The notes beneath the pieces are model-generated. The model was not told the DNA's origin and searched no databases. It saw nothing but the letters and a program-made list of their open reading frames with translations. 64,000 nucleotides of DNA, from the NCBI GenBank assembly GCA_020059465.1, contig JAGVBZ010000035.1:78428-142427 (forward strand). The letters are read 5' to 3'. Both the position numbers and the translations under genes were made by a program. Within the stretch, counting starts at the first letter, position 1; each line of letters opens with the position of its first letter. Positions 38,843 through 46,355 of this stretch are shown piece after piece. Source of the stretch: Brevinematales bacterium. GTDB taxonomy: Bacteria > Spirochaetota > Brevinematia > Brevinematales > GWF1-51-8.

Positions 38843-39171
38843 AGCAGGCCGGTAAGCCGGGTTCTGTTATGGGACATCCATCTAGCCGCCGTTTTCGCGG
38901 CGGTCCCGCGGGCTACCCGTACGCAAACCGTAAAGCGGACGTACACGTACTGCTTGCCCTTGCATGAAGAGGGGTTTACAGTGCCGGAATACTTATGCAT
39001 TCCGCGGTGGGCTCTTACCCCGCCTTTTCACCCTTACCTTTCGGCGGTATGTTTTCTGTTGCACTTTCCGTAACTTTCGTTCCCGGTTATTCGCCGGCTC
39101 TTCGCTTTTTCATGCCCGGACTTTCCTCCCTTTCCAAGCCGGAGCTTGTGGGGGCGTTCCCTCAGCCTGCT
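38843..39171 (-). ncRNA. rnpB: RNase P RNA, bacterial type A-like
   Basis: Catalytic RNA of ribonuclease P, which matures tRNA 5' ends. On the minus strand the conserved GAGGAAAGTCCGGGC appears near the 5' end, with GAACGAAAGTTACGG and GTAAGAGCCCACCG in the middle, and the 3' end has AGAACCCGGCTTACCGG. The 5' AGCAGG pairs with the 3' CCTGCT as helix P1. Length is about 330 nt. Its 5' end overlaps the TAG stop codon of the sigma-like gene at 39170-39172, so it may be processed from a longer transcript. Confidence 0.93.
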
Positions 39172-39976
39172 ATTGTATCTCTATACTTTCAGCTATTTGC
39201 TTCTTGATCTCGTGTAATATTCTACTCTCGATTCCCTTATCCATAACAGAAACGCCTGCTCCCGTATTATCCGATATGATTCCAGCCTTTGCGATGAATT
39301 CCTTCCGTATCTTCAGATCCTGTTCTAATAATATCTGAGCGATAATCAGGGATATCCGTTTGGTAAAAATTATTTTCTTTTCGCCGAAAACGGGGTTTGC
39401 GAAATAATTCAGGCAGATATCTTCTAAATCCTCCCGTAATTCTGCATCTCCGATAGGATCATAACCCTCAGCTTTCAATTCTTGGACAAGATTGAGGATT
39501 ATCGGAGATTCCTTTTTATTTTTCTGATGGGTCTCGACGAATTTTTCCAATCTGAATAAATAACGGATGGCGGGCGAGGGGATGTTCAAATCATCGAGAT
39601 TATCGATAAGAAAATGAAGAATATTATAATGCAGTCTTTCCTCAGCAAATGTCTCAAACTTTATTCGCTGTTCTGGATTATATATATCCACTGTCAGGAG
39701 CAGACTCATGCTTCCTATTCCGAGCGCTTTACCGAGGGCATGGCCGTGCAGGGAGTACTCGTTCGCGGTCTGGAAAACAAGCGGAAGACGTGACGATGCG
39801 ATCCAATCGGCGACCTGTTCATGGCGGTTGATACAGCATTGAAGGTGTTTTTCGTTCCGGTTACGAATCGCGTTATCGATCGAGTGATCGACATGATTGA
39901 GTATCAGGAAGGCTTTTTTCTCACGGGTTTCGTTCCAATCGGAGATAACGTTTTTCCATGCCGAATCGATCATCAT
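39170..39976 (-). CDS. Divergent sigma-70-like protein
   Basis: Unannotated-looking protein of 268 residues. Residues about 57-125 resemble sigma-70 region 2: LPLVFQTANEY, then a short helix, GSMSLLLTVDIYNPEQRIKF and ETFAEERLHYNILHFL, matching the LV-x2-VA ... G-x2-GL-x2-AV-x2-FDP ... KFSTYA-x2-WI pattern of region 2.2-2.3. The following NIPSPAIRYLFRLEKF could be a region 3 remnant. The C-terminal 60 residues are helical and basic, without a clear region 4 helix-turn-helix. GAGGAG lies 6 nt before the ATG. It sits between the LysM gene (11 nt) and rnpB. A sigma or RNA polymerase-binding role is inference. Confidence 0.55.
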   Translation of the reverse strand: MMIDSAWKNVISDWNETREKKAFLILNHVDHSIDNAIRNRNEKHLQCCINRHEQVADWIASSRLPLVFQTANEYSLHGHALGKALGIGSMSLLLTVDIYNPEQRIKFETFAEERLHYNILHFLIDNLDDLNIPSPAIRYLFRLEKFVETHQKNKKESPIILNLVQELKAEGYDPIGDAELREDLEDICLNYFANPVFGEKKIIFTKRISLIIAQILLEQDLKIRKEFIAKAGIISDNTGAGVSVMDKGIESRILHEIKKQIAESIEIQ

Positions 39977-39987
39977 TGTTTTCTCCT

Positions 39988-41424
39988 CTATTTTTTCGCG
40001 AGATAAATAAATTTATGTAAAAACGGGAAACAGCTTAAAACAGTGAGAGTCTGCTTCCCCTCGCGAAGTTCTAAATAGAACTGTATTTTTGCGGTAAGTT
40101 TGGAAACATTTACCTTACCGATAAAATCACCCTCGTTGACCGCCTGATTCTTCTTCACATAGATCTCGTCAAGAAACCCGTACACCGCACGTTTATTATC
40201 AGGGTACTTGACAATTACAACATTATTATACCCGGTAACAAAACCGGCAAATTCAACGATGCCGTCGCCCATATTCTTTACTTTCTGAGGGGCGCTCAGA
40301 TCGATCAGAACCCCGCGTTCCAGTGTACTTACTCCTGTAATTTTACCCGGCTGAACCGCGAATACCGTACTTTTATCCCACGGCTTTCCCTTCGGCTTTT
40401 TCGGGGGCGTAGTGTTCGGCTTGCTACCTATGGTTAATATAACATTATTCTGTGTTTTATTCCACTTTTCTGTGTTTTTTATAATACTCATACTGACGGG
40501 CTTCTGGCCGTTAGCGGGAATAGAAAGCTTTTCTCCGATATAAATCGTATAAGAGGGTTTCTTATTTAATGAAATAATTTCATCCACAGTTATCGAATAA
40601 AGTTTCGAGATCGATGTGAGTGTGTCTCCGGGTTTTACAGTATGGGTTCCTAATTTTGATACCTCGGGTTCGGGAACCGGTTTGCTGATCTGGGACGGTT
40701 TATTCTTTGAATAGATAACAAGTGTTTCTCCGGACATGATAAGTGTGTCTTTCTTTTTATTCCATTTCACGATATCGTCGATACCCACCTGATACTGCAG
40801 CGCAATATGGGAAAGTGTTTCATTATCCGATACGGAATGTTTTATCGGGGGCAGCGTTTCTTCCGGTACTTTTGAGGAAACGGGGGCTGATTCCTTTGGA
40901 AGGAAAATTTTTATCGTCTCGCCGGCATATACGTTTTCGTTCGCTTTGTTATTCCATTTCATCAGCTCTGCGACACTGACGTTGAATTTTACCGCGATAT
41001 GGGAAAGCGTTTCGCCCTGCTGTATCTCGTAGGGGGTTGCTGAAACGGCCGGTATGGGGCTGGCGGATCCAGATTTATTAATGACGGGGATATAAAGAAC
41101 CTGTCCGAGAAATAGGGTTTCGCTCGCGAGATTATTATAGACAATAATATATCCGACCTTTGAATTGTGCTGTGCGGCAATTTTAATCAGGTTATCCCCG
41201 GGCTGGATAGTGTATTTTTTTATTTCATCCGGGATTATCAGCGACTGGTTTTTATAAATTTGATCCGAAAGCATTTCGTTCAGTAAAATAATATCCTTGA
41301 CCTCGCAACCTGATTTTTGCGCTATCCCCCACAAGGTATCGTTTTCCTTGACGATGTAGACTGAAGCATTCAAATCAGTTGCCATAAACGCGGTTAAGAT
41401 GAATAATAGTATAACGAAACGCAT
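39988..41424 (-). CDS. Five-LysM protein with degenerate M23 (LytM) domain
   Basis: Secreted protein of 478 residues. The ATG at 41424 (GGAG 5 nt upstream) begins a clear signal peptide ending near LNAS. Five LysM peptidoglycan-binding repeats follow, each starting like YTIQPGDNLIKIA and ending in IP or similar. The C-terminus looks like an M23 peptidase (GDGIVEFAGFVTGYNNVVIVKY) but the zinc and catalytic histidines are gone: YGFL replaces YAHL and FYLELR replaces LHFEVR. As with EnvC/NlpD it may activate an amidase instead of cutting peptidoglycan. The sigma-like gene follows after 11 nt. Confidence 0.85.
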   Translation of the reverse strand: MRFVILLFILTAFMATDLNASVYIVKENDTLWGIAQKSGCEVKDIILLNEMLSDQIYKNQSLIIPDEIKKYTIQPGDNLIKIAAQHNSKVGYIIVYNNLASETLFLGQVLYIPVINKSGSASPIPAVSATPYEIQQGETLSHIAVKFNVSVAELMKWNNKANENVYAGETIKIFLPKESAPVSSKVPEETLPPIKHSVSDNETLSHIALQYQVGIDDIVKWNKKKDTLIMSGETLVIYSKNKPSQISKPVPEPEVSKLGTHTVKPGDTLTSISKLYSITVDEIISLNKKPSYTIYIGEKLSIPANGQKPVSMSIIKNTEKWNKTQNNVILTIGSKPNTTPPKKPKGKPWDKSTVFAVQPGKITGVSTLERGVLIDLSAPQKVKNMGDGIVEFAGFVTGYNNVVIVKYPDNKRAVYGFLDEIYVKKNQAVNEGDFIGKVNVSKLTAKIQFYLELREGKQTLTVLSCFPFLHKFIYLAKK

Positions 41425-41551
41425 AACGTCTCCGTCGATAAAATACCTGTTCTTATTTTCGGTAAACGGTGGGGTAATCTGAATAAAAACCATCAAACAT
41501 GCTGTGAAAAATATATCCTTAACTCATTCATGGGAATAGAACTGTAATGTA

Positions 41552-41580
41552 AACCGGCGCCGTTGTCAGCGGCGCCGGTT
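41552..41580 (-). terminator. Intrinsic terminator of the P-type ATPase operon
   Basis: Perfect 11-bp stem AACCGGCGCCG / CGGCGCCGGTT with a 7-nt loop, 12 nt downstream of the ATPase stop. The T-run on the minus strand is short (TTTACA). Confidence 0.8.
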
Positions 41581-41592
41581 TGATTGAGAAGA

Positions 41593-44178
41593 TTACTTCC
41601 TATCCTTGAGCAGCACGACATTTCGATTTGTCGCAATTATCTTAACTATTTCAAACCAGACCACCGAAAACATTCCCGCCCCAGCGGCTATCAGCAGATC
41701 GTACCACATGACATTTGTGAAATGAAAGATTTCCTGCAAAAACGGGACGAAAATCACCAGCCCGAGAAAAAGCAAAGTCCCCCCCAAAACCCATAACAAC
41801 GCGGAGTTTTTCACTTTCAACGATTGAAAAATTGTCGTCGACCAGCTCCGGTTCGTCATAATGAGAAAAAGATTCGAGAATATCAGCGTGACAAACGCAA
41901 GAGTTCTCGCCGCGTCATCGTTCCGTCCGCTTTTTATCGCATATGCGAAGACCGCGCCGACGGCGGCCAAAGCGATAATTCCCTGCAGAACGCTGAATGT
42001 CAGGCTTCGCCTGCCGAAAAGCGGTTCACCGGGTTCGCGCGGCGGGCGTTTCATGATCGTAGGGCTGCCGGGCTCCACCTCGAAAACTACCGAGCACGCA
42101 GGATCGATAATCAGTTCGAGAAATACGATGTGCACCGGCAGAAGGACTCCCTCCTTCCATCCGAGCAGAATAGGGATCAGCGACATACCCGCAATAGGGA
42201 TATGGACGCTTACGATATATGACATAGCTTTTTTCAGGTTGTCGAAGATACGCCGTCCTACGGAAACCGCCGAGACTATCGATGAGAAATCGTCGTCGAG
42301 CAGTACAAGCGAAGAGGCCTCGCGCGCGACATCAGTACCGCGTTCGCCCATCGCCACTCCGATGTGGGCGGACTTCAGCGCGGGCGCGTCGTTTACACCG
42401 TCCCCGGTCATAGCGACCACTTCGCCGTTGGCCTTTAATGCGTTCACAAGATACAGCTTTTGTTCCGGTACGACACGCGCGAACACGTTGACGTGCTTTA
42501 CCCGTTCTTGAAGCAGTACGGGGTCCATCTTCTCCAATTCGTTTCCAGTGATCACCTCATCAGGATTATCCAATCCGATTTGGTGCGCTATATTCGACGC
42601 GGTCACCGGATAATCCCCGGTAATCATAACGACCCGTATCCCGGCATCGTAACATTCTCTGATCGCGTTTGGGACAGTAGGACGAATAGGGTCTTCGAGG
42701 CCGATCAGTCCTAAAAATTCGAAACTGATGTCGTGCTGTATATCAGGCAGTTTTTTACCGTGGATAAACGAACGCGCAACTCCAAGCACACGCAGGCCCC
42801 GTTTTGCCATCTCCTCCACTTTTTGCGAAAGATGCTCGATTTCCCTGGCGGGAAGATGACATAAATCAAATATTGCTTCCGGCGCCCCTTTAGCGGAAAT
42901 TATATACTCGTCGTGCTCTGGGGAGACCCAGACATGCGATAACGCGAGAAGTTCCCGGGATAGCGGATATTCGCGCACCAGTTCCCAATCGGAATGGAGG
43001 TGTTCCGTATGGGACAGCTTGATCTCGCCGAGCTTCTGCAGAGCCTTTTCCATCGGATCGAAAGGGTCTTTTTTACTTGCAAGGATACCGTACTCCACCA
43101 AAACATGAAAATCCTCCGGAAGAGGTTTCTGCTCGCGGTCGGCTATATCGAAGAATTTATCATGCGCGTAGATGCGGCGTATAGACATCCTGTTCTGCGT
43201 CAACGTACCTGTTTTATCGCTGCAAAGCACGGTTGCCGCTCCCAGCGTCTCTATTGCGGACATTTTGCGGGTCAGTACACGTTGGCTGGAGATCCTCCAC
43301 GCGCCTAAGGCGAGGAAAATAGTCAGTACCACCGGGAATTCCTCGGGAAGCATCGCCATAGCCAGCGTCAGACCGTTCAGCAGGCCCTGTACCCAGTCCT
43401 TGATGACCAATCCGGTGATCACTACTACGCATACGCACAGGATTGCGGCAAAAAGGAATATTCCGCGGACAAGTCGGTTTGTCTGCTTCTGAAGTAAAGT
43501 TTCCTCCTGTTCCACAGATTGCAGGGCTTTGCCGATCTTTCCCAGTTCGGTATAAAATCCGATCGACCGGACAAGGGCAACTGCCTGCCCCTGAACCACC
43601 ATTGTCCCCGAATAGACCGATGGCAGGTCGTCACCGCCCGGTCGGCTCATTGCCATCTCTTCCGGATCGTCATCGCCGGGGGACTTCCTTACTGCAACCG
43701 ATTCTCCCGTTAATAGGGATTCGTCCACCGTAAGGTTCATTCCCCATAGAAGTATACCGTCGGCCGGAACTCTATCCCCCTCGGTTAAGAACATAATATC
43801 GCCGCGCACCACTTCCCGCCCGGCGATGCGGACACGTTCGCCGTTCCGGATAACCAGCGCGCGTGGGCTGGATAGGTCGCGGAGCGCTTCGAGGGCGTTC
43901 TCGGTCTTTCCTTCCTGGTAGATGGTAATTCCCATCATTACGAAAACGAAGCCGAGAAGCAAGAGCGCGTCGATAATCTCCCCTGTCAGGAGATAAATCG
44001 TACCGCAGGCAACCAAAAGAAGGAACATAGGCTCTTTTATTACCTCGAATGCTATATGAAAAATACCCCGTTTTTTAGAGGACGGCAACTCGTTGAAACC
44101 TTCTTTCTTTTGACGATCGATGACTTCAGAATCGGTCAATCCTTTTAGCTGCTGGACTTGTTCTTCAGTGAGAGACAT
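41593..44178 (-). CDS. Cation-translocating P-type ATPase (P2-type)
   Basis: Inner-membrane ATP-driven cation pump of 861 residues. Motifs: cation-transporter N-domain, LTGESVAVRK (A-domain TGES), membrane motif MLPEEFPVVLTIF, the phosphorylation site CSDKTGTLTQNR, KGAPEAIFDL (nucleotide domain), and MTGDGVNDAPALK. The C-terminal transmembrane block has about six segments and DPACSVVFEVEPG. The overall build is like bacterial calcium or SERCA-like ATPases, but the PEEFP motif subclass has mixed ion specificity, so the ion is not assigned. AGGAG precedes the ATG. It follows a small membrane protein (49 nt) in a transcript that begins with a structured leader. Confidence 0.92.
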   Translation of the reverse strand: MSLTEEQVQQLKGLTDSEVIDRQKKEGFNELPSSKKRGIFHIAFEVIKEPMFLLLVACGTIYLLTGEIIDALLLLGFVFVMMGITIYQEGKTENALEALRDLSSPRALVIRNGERVRIAGREVVRGDIMFLTEGDRVPADGILLWGMNLTVDESLLTGESVAVRKSPGDDDPEEMAMSRPGGDDLPSVYSGTMVVQGQAVALVRSIGFYTELGKIGKALQSVEQEETLLQKQTNRLVRGIFLFAAILCVCVVVITGLVIKDWVQGLLNGLTLAMAMLPEEFPVVLTIFLALGAWRISSQRVLTRKMSAIETLGAATVLCSDKTGTLTQNRMSIRRIYAHDKFFDIADREQKPLPEDFHVLVEYGILASKKDPFDPMEKALQKLGEIKLSHTEHLHSDWELVREYPLSRELLALSHVWVSPEHDEYIISAKGAPEAIFDLCHLPAREIEHLSQKVEEMAKRGLRVLGVARSFIHGKKLPDIQHDISFEFLGLIGLEDPIRPTVPNAIRECYDAGIRVVMITGDYPVTASNIAHQIGLDNPDEVITGNELEKMDPVLLQERVKHVNVFARVVPEQKLYLVNALKANGEVVAMTGDGVNDAPALKSAHIGVAMGERGTDVAREASSLVLLDDDFSSIVSAVSVGRRIFDNLKKAMSYIVSVHIPIAGMSLIPILLGWKEGVLLPVHIVFLELIIDPACSVVFEVEPGSPTIMKRPPREPGEPLFGRRSLTFSVLQGIIALAAVGAVFAYAIKSGRNDDAARTLAFVTLIFSNLFLIMTNRSWSTTIFQSLKVKNSALLWVLGGTLLFLGLVIFVPFLQEIFHFTNVMWYDLLIAAGAGMFSVVWFEIVKIIATNRNVVLLKDRK

Positions 44179-44227
44179 GATAAATCTCCTTTAATTTATT
44201 TTTGAGGTAAGTTAAATGGAGTGAATC

Positions 44228-44452
44228 TCATTCGCCTCCTAAGATGATTCTATCCGCTAGTTCCCAGAAGATATGCGGCCAAAAAAATGCTTCGTGAAAT
44301 TTGAAAACACTATTGCGATAAACCGGGCGGGAATCCGGAAAAACCTCCGGCATATTCGGAAAAAAGGGTAGGAGAGAATGATTGAGAATAACAAGGGTGG
44401 TTGGAATATAGAGAACAAAAAGGAGAAAAAATATAAATATAATAGCCGTCAT
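44228..44452 (-). CDS. Small single-span membrane protein
   Basis: Protein of 74 residues: an N-terminal hydrophobic segment (about residues 3-30, IIFIFFLLFVLYIP) and a short polar/aromatic tail (FFWPHIFWELADR). AAGGAG lies 9 nt before the ATG. It is the first gene after the structured leader and before the P-type ATPase, so it may be an accessory subunit or regulator of the pump. I recognise no family. Coding status rests on the ribosome site and context. Confidence 0.55.
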   Translation of the reverse strand: MTAIIFIFFLLFVLYIPTTLVILNHSLLPFFPNMPEVFPDSRPVYRNSVFKFHEAFFWPHIFWELADRIILGGE

Positions 44453-44465
44453 GGGAACCGTCTCC

Positions 44466-44550
44466 TTTGAAAATGTTTTTTCAAACGAGGAAGTCCCGTA
44501 CCCGGAAGGTACTGCCCGAAAGGGCCCGGCTCTAAACCTGATCTTCCATA
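44466..44550 (-). promoter_or_regulatory. Structured 5' leader RNA, candidate riboswitch
   Basis: The predicted transcript begins near 44550 and folds at once: P1 GGAAG/CTTCC (44547-44543 with 44493-44489), P2 GCCC-TTTC-GGGC (44525-44514), P3 GTACC-TTCCG-GGTAC (44512-44498), with an unpaired ATCAGGTTTAGAGCC joining strand. A separate 8-bp hairpin, TTTGAAAA/TTTTCAAA (44485-44466), abuts and partly covers the AAGGAG ribosome site of the 74-residue gene. The CTTCC of P1 could instead pair with GGAG. This layout fits translational control. I cannot match it to a named riboswitch class. Confidence 0.6.
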
Positions 44551-44556
44551 CAAAAA

Positions 44557-44585
44557 ATTATAAATAGACTAAAAAAGAAAGTCAA
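44557..44585 (-). promoter_or_regulatory. Promoter of the leader/P-type ATPase operon
   Basis: Minus strand: TTGACT at 44585-44580, exact 17-bp spacer, perfect TATAAT at 44562-44557. The -35 box lies within the T-run of the upstream tRNA terminator. Confidence 0.85.
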
Positions 44586-44611
44586 AAAAAGACCGGCAAA
44601 AAGCCGGTCTT
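44583..44611 (-). terminator. Intrinsic terminator of the tRNA cluster
   Basis: 9-bp stem AAGACCGGC / GCCGGTCTT with a 5-nt loop, then a seven-T run on the minus strand, just after tRNA-Gly. Confidence 0.9.
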
Positions 44612-44614
44612 ATG

Positions 44615-44687
44615 AGCGGGAAACGGGACTCGAACCCGCGACATCCACCTTGGCAAGGTGGCGCTCTACCAACTGAGCTATTCCCGC
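44615..44687 (-). tRNA. tRNA-Gly (GCC)
   Basis: 73 nt. Acceptor GCGGGAA/TTCCCGC, D-loop AGCTCAGTTGGTAGAGC, anticodon loop TTGCCAA, T-arm GGGTTCGAGTCCC. CCA is not encoded. Last gene of the tRNA transcript. Confidence 0.96.
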
Positions 44688-44737
44688 ATGATAAATATAT
44701 TCGGAATGATTTCCAAATAACATTAGCCTAAGTTTAC

Positions 44738-44819
44738 TGCGAGAAGCGGGACTTGAACCCGCACACCTTTCGGTACTAGATCCTAAGTCTAGCGCGTCTG
44801 CCAATTCCGCCACTCTCGC
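44738..44819 (-). tRNA. tRNA-Leu (TAG)
   Basis: 82 nt, class II with a long variable arm. Anticodon stem-loop CTAGA-CTTAGGA-TCTAG, T-arm CGGGTTCAAGTCCCG. CCA is not encoded. Confidence 0.95.
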
Positions 44820-44826
44820 GAAAAAT

Positions 44827-44899
<73 letters not shown>

Positions 44900-44933
44900 G
44901 GTCTATTAACAATGATACCAATCTATTCCGGCT

Positions 44934-45007
44934 TGCGCCCGGCAGGACTCGAACCTGCGGCCTTCGGATTCGAAGTCCACTGCTCTATCCACCTGAGCTA
45001 CGGACGC
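44934..45007 (-). tRNA. tRNA-Arg (TCG)
   Basis: 74 nt. Acceptor GCGTCCG pairs with CGGGCGC including one G-T pair; anticodon loop CTTCGAA; T-arm CAGGTTCGAGTCCTG; discriminator A. Confidence 0.94.
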
Positions 45008-45055
45008 GAAATGTATTTCAAGATCAAGGGCAGTCCCCGACCTCTATCTAAAATG

Positions 45056-45130
45056 GGAGGGAAATGGGACTTGAACCCACAGCCCTCGGTGCCACAGACC
45101 GATGCTCTAACCAATTGAGCTATTCCCTCC
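45056..45130 (-). tRNA. tRNA-His (GTG)
   Basis: 75 nt. Anticodon loop CTGTGGC. There are eight bases before T8, so the extra 5' G-1 typical of tRNA-His is encoded and pairs with C73. Confidence 0.95.
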
Positions 45131-45136
45131 ACGTTA

Positions 45137-45210
45137 TGCGCCTGACAGGAATCGAACCTGTGGCCCACGGCTTAGAAGGCCGTTGCTCTATCCAGCTGAG
45201 CTACAAGCGC
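45137..45210 (-). tRNA. tRNA-Arg (TCT)
   Basis: 74 nt. Anticodon loop CTTCTAA between ACGGC/GCCGT; T-arm CAGGTTCGATTCCTG; discriminator A. Confidence 0.95.
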
Positions 45211-45218
45211 GATCACCT

Positions 45219-45293
45219 TCGGGGCGAGAAGATTCGAACTTCCGGCCCCCTGCTCCCAAGGCAGGTGCGCTAACCGAGCTGCGCTACGCCCCG
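45219..45293 (-). tRNA. tRNA-Pro (TGG)
   Basis: 75 nt. Starts with C1 paired to G72 as in bacterial tRNA-Pro; anticodon loop CTTGGGA between CCTGC/GCAGG. First gene of the seven-tRNA transcript. Confidence 0.95.
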
Positions 45294-45349
45294 TGGTAAC
45301 AACGAGTGGCCGTTCAGATGATCTGTGTTCCCGCCTCATTGTGACAAAA

Positions 45350-45378
45350 ATTATAATTCAAAATTCGGCTTTCGTCAA
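45350..45378 (-). promoter_or_regulatory. Promoter of the tRNA cluster
   Basis: Minus strand: TTGACG at 45378-45373, 17-bp spacer, TATAAT at 45355-45350, about 50 nt upstream of tRNA-Pro. No GC discriminator box stands out. Confidence 0.85.
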
Positions 45379-45422
45379 ATTTCTTTTAGTAATTATTTTC
45401 ATTTTTCACTCTTGAGAATTAG

Positions 45423-45451
45423 TTGCGTTTATGAGCTGTTCACGGTATTAT
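45423..45451 (+). promoter_or_regulatory. Promoter of the methyltransferase gene
   Basis: TTGCGT at 45423-45428, 17-bp spacer, TATTAT at 45446-45451. The predicted start near 45458 leaves a very short leader. Confidence 0.5.
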
Positions 45452-45477
45452 ATGCAAAATATAACATGGAAGCGCGA

Positions 45478-46221
45478 ATGTTTTACGATTCAGTTGCGGA
45501 ATTTTATGACGAAATGACAGGATTCAGCGATGAACTTTTACCGGCCTGTAAGGCGCTGGAAACATTTTTAAAGCGGTATCCCGCAGAACGGCTCCTCGAC
45601 TCCGCTTGCGGAACCGGAATATACGCGATAGCCGCATCAAAATTAGGGTTGAGCGCAACCGGGGCGGATTTATCCGCAAAGATGATTGAAAAGGCCGAAG
45701 CCAATTCCATCCGCGAGAATGTCACAGTGGACTGGGTTACAAGTGATCTCAAAGATCTACAGATGTCCCGGATAGAAAAATTTGATATGATACTCTGCAT
45801 GGGTAATTCCGTGCCTCATTTTCTCACACCCGGCGATATTGGGAATGTATTTCGGGTGTGGAAAAACCTCCTCAATCCCGGCGGAGTTCTAGTAGTGGAA
45901 CTTTTAAACTACCGGAAGATACTTGAGCGGAATAAACGGGTGATATATGTCAATAGAAAAAGTAATAAGGAATACATCCGTTTCTATGATTTTATCGACA
46001 GCCAATCGCTCCGTTTCAATGTTTTAGAGATTGAATGGAAGGGGAACGAGGCGGACGATCACCTTTTCTCTATGCCGCTTCATCCTTATCTTTATGATGA
46101 AATTATCGGGATAGGGGAGGCAAACGGATTTCGGGCAGATGGGGTTTTCGAGGATTTAACTATGTCGCCGTTTGAAAAGCACAACTCCGGCATCGTATTA
46201 ATCGTTTTTATCAGCAAATAA
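45478..46221 (+). CDS. Class I SAM-dependent methyltransferase
   Basis: Methyltransferase of about 247 residues. Motif I is LLDSACGTGIYAIA, motif II GADLSAKM, motif III about VTSDLKDL, then FDMILCMGNSVPH and LNPGGVLVVELLNY. The family includes small-molecule and tRNA modifying enzymes; the substrate is unknown. I place the start at 45478 (MFYDSVAEFYDEM, typical family opening) because GGAAG lies 5 nt upstream and the promoter predicts transcription from about 45458. The in-frame ATG at 45466 is the alternative. Confidence 0.85.
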   Translation: MFYDSVAEFYDEMTGFSDELLPACKALETFLKRYPAERLLDSACGTGIYAIAASKLGLSATGADLSAKMIEKAEANSIRENVTVDWVTSDLKDLQMSRIEKFDMILCMGNSVPHFLTPGDIGNVFRVWKNLLNPGGVLVVELLNYRKILERNKRVIYVNRKSNKEYIRFYDFIDSQSLRFNVLEIEWKGNEADDHLFSMPLHPYLYDEIIGIGEANGFRADGVFEDLTMSPFEKHNSGIVLIVFISK

Positions 46222-46250
46222 AACAGTGCTATATAAGATGAAAAAAATCA

Positions 46251-46279
46251 TTGACAAAATGCTATTTTAATACTATCAT
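46251..46279 (+). promoter_or_regulatory. Promoter of the anti-sigma-type ATPase gene
   Basis: Perfect TTGACA at 46251-46256, 17-bp spacer, TATCAT at 46274-46279; leader of about 70 nt. Confidence 0.75.
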
Positions 46280-46355
46280 AAATCAAGTTCTAGTTGATAT
46301 TTTCCGATTGATAAATGAAATCTGTACCTTAGTTTTTGGGAAGGAGGAACTCTTA

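Noticed and set aside
38824..39000. N-terminal extension of the small charged protein
   Set aside because: The extension is RNase P RNA sequence; GGAGG before the ATG at 38823 sets the start.
44489..44547. Structured element read as a plus-strand RNA (GAAA and GGAA loops) or a TPP riboswitch (ACCTGATCT)
   Set aside because: GNRA-like loops favour the plus strand slightly, but the strong promoter and downstream genes are on the minus strand, and the TPP core motifs (CTGAGA and the second arm) are missing.
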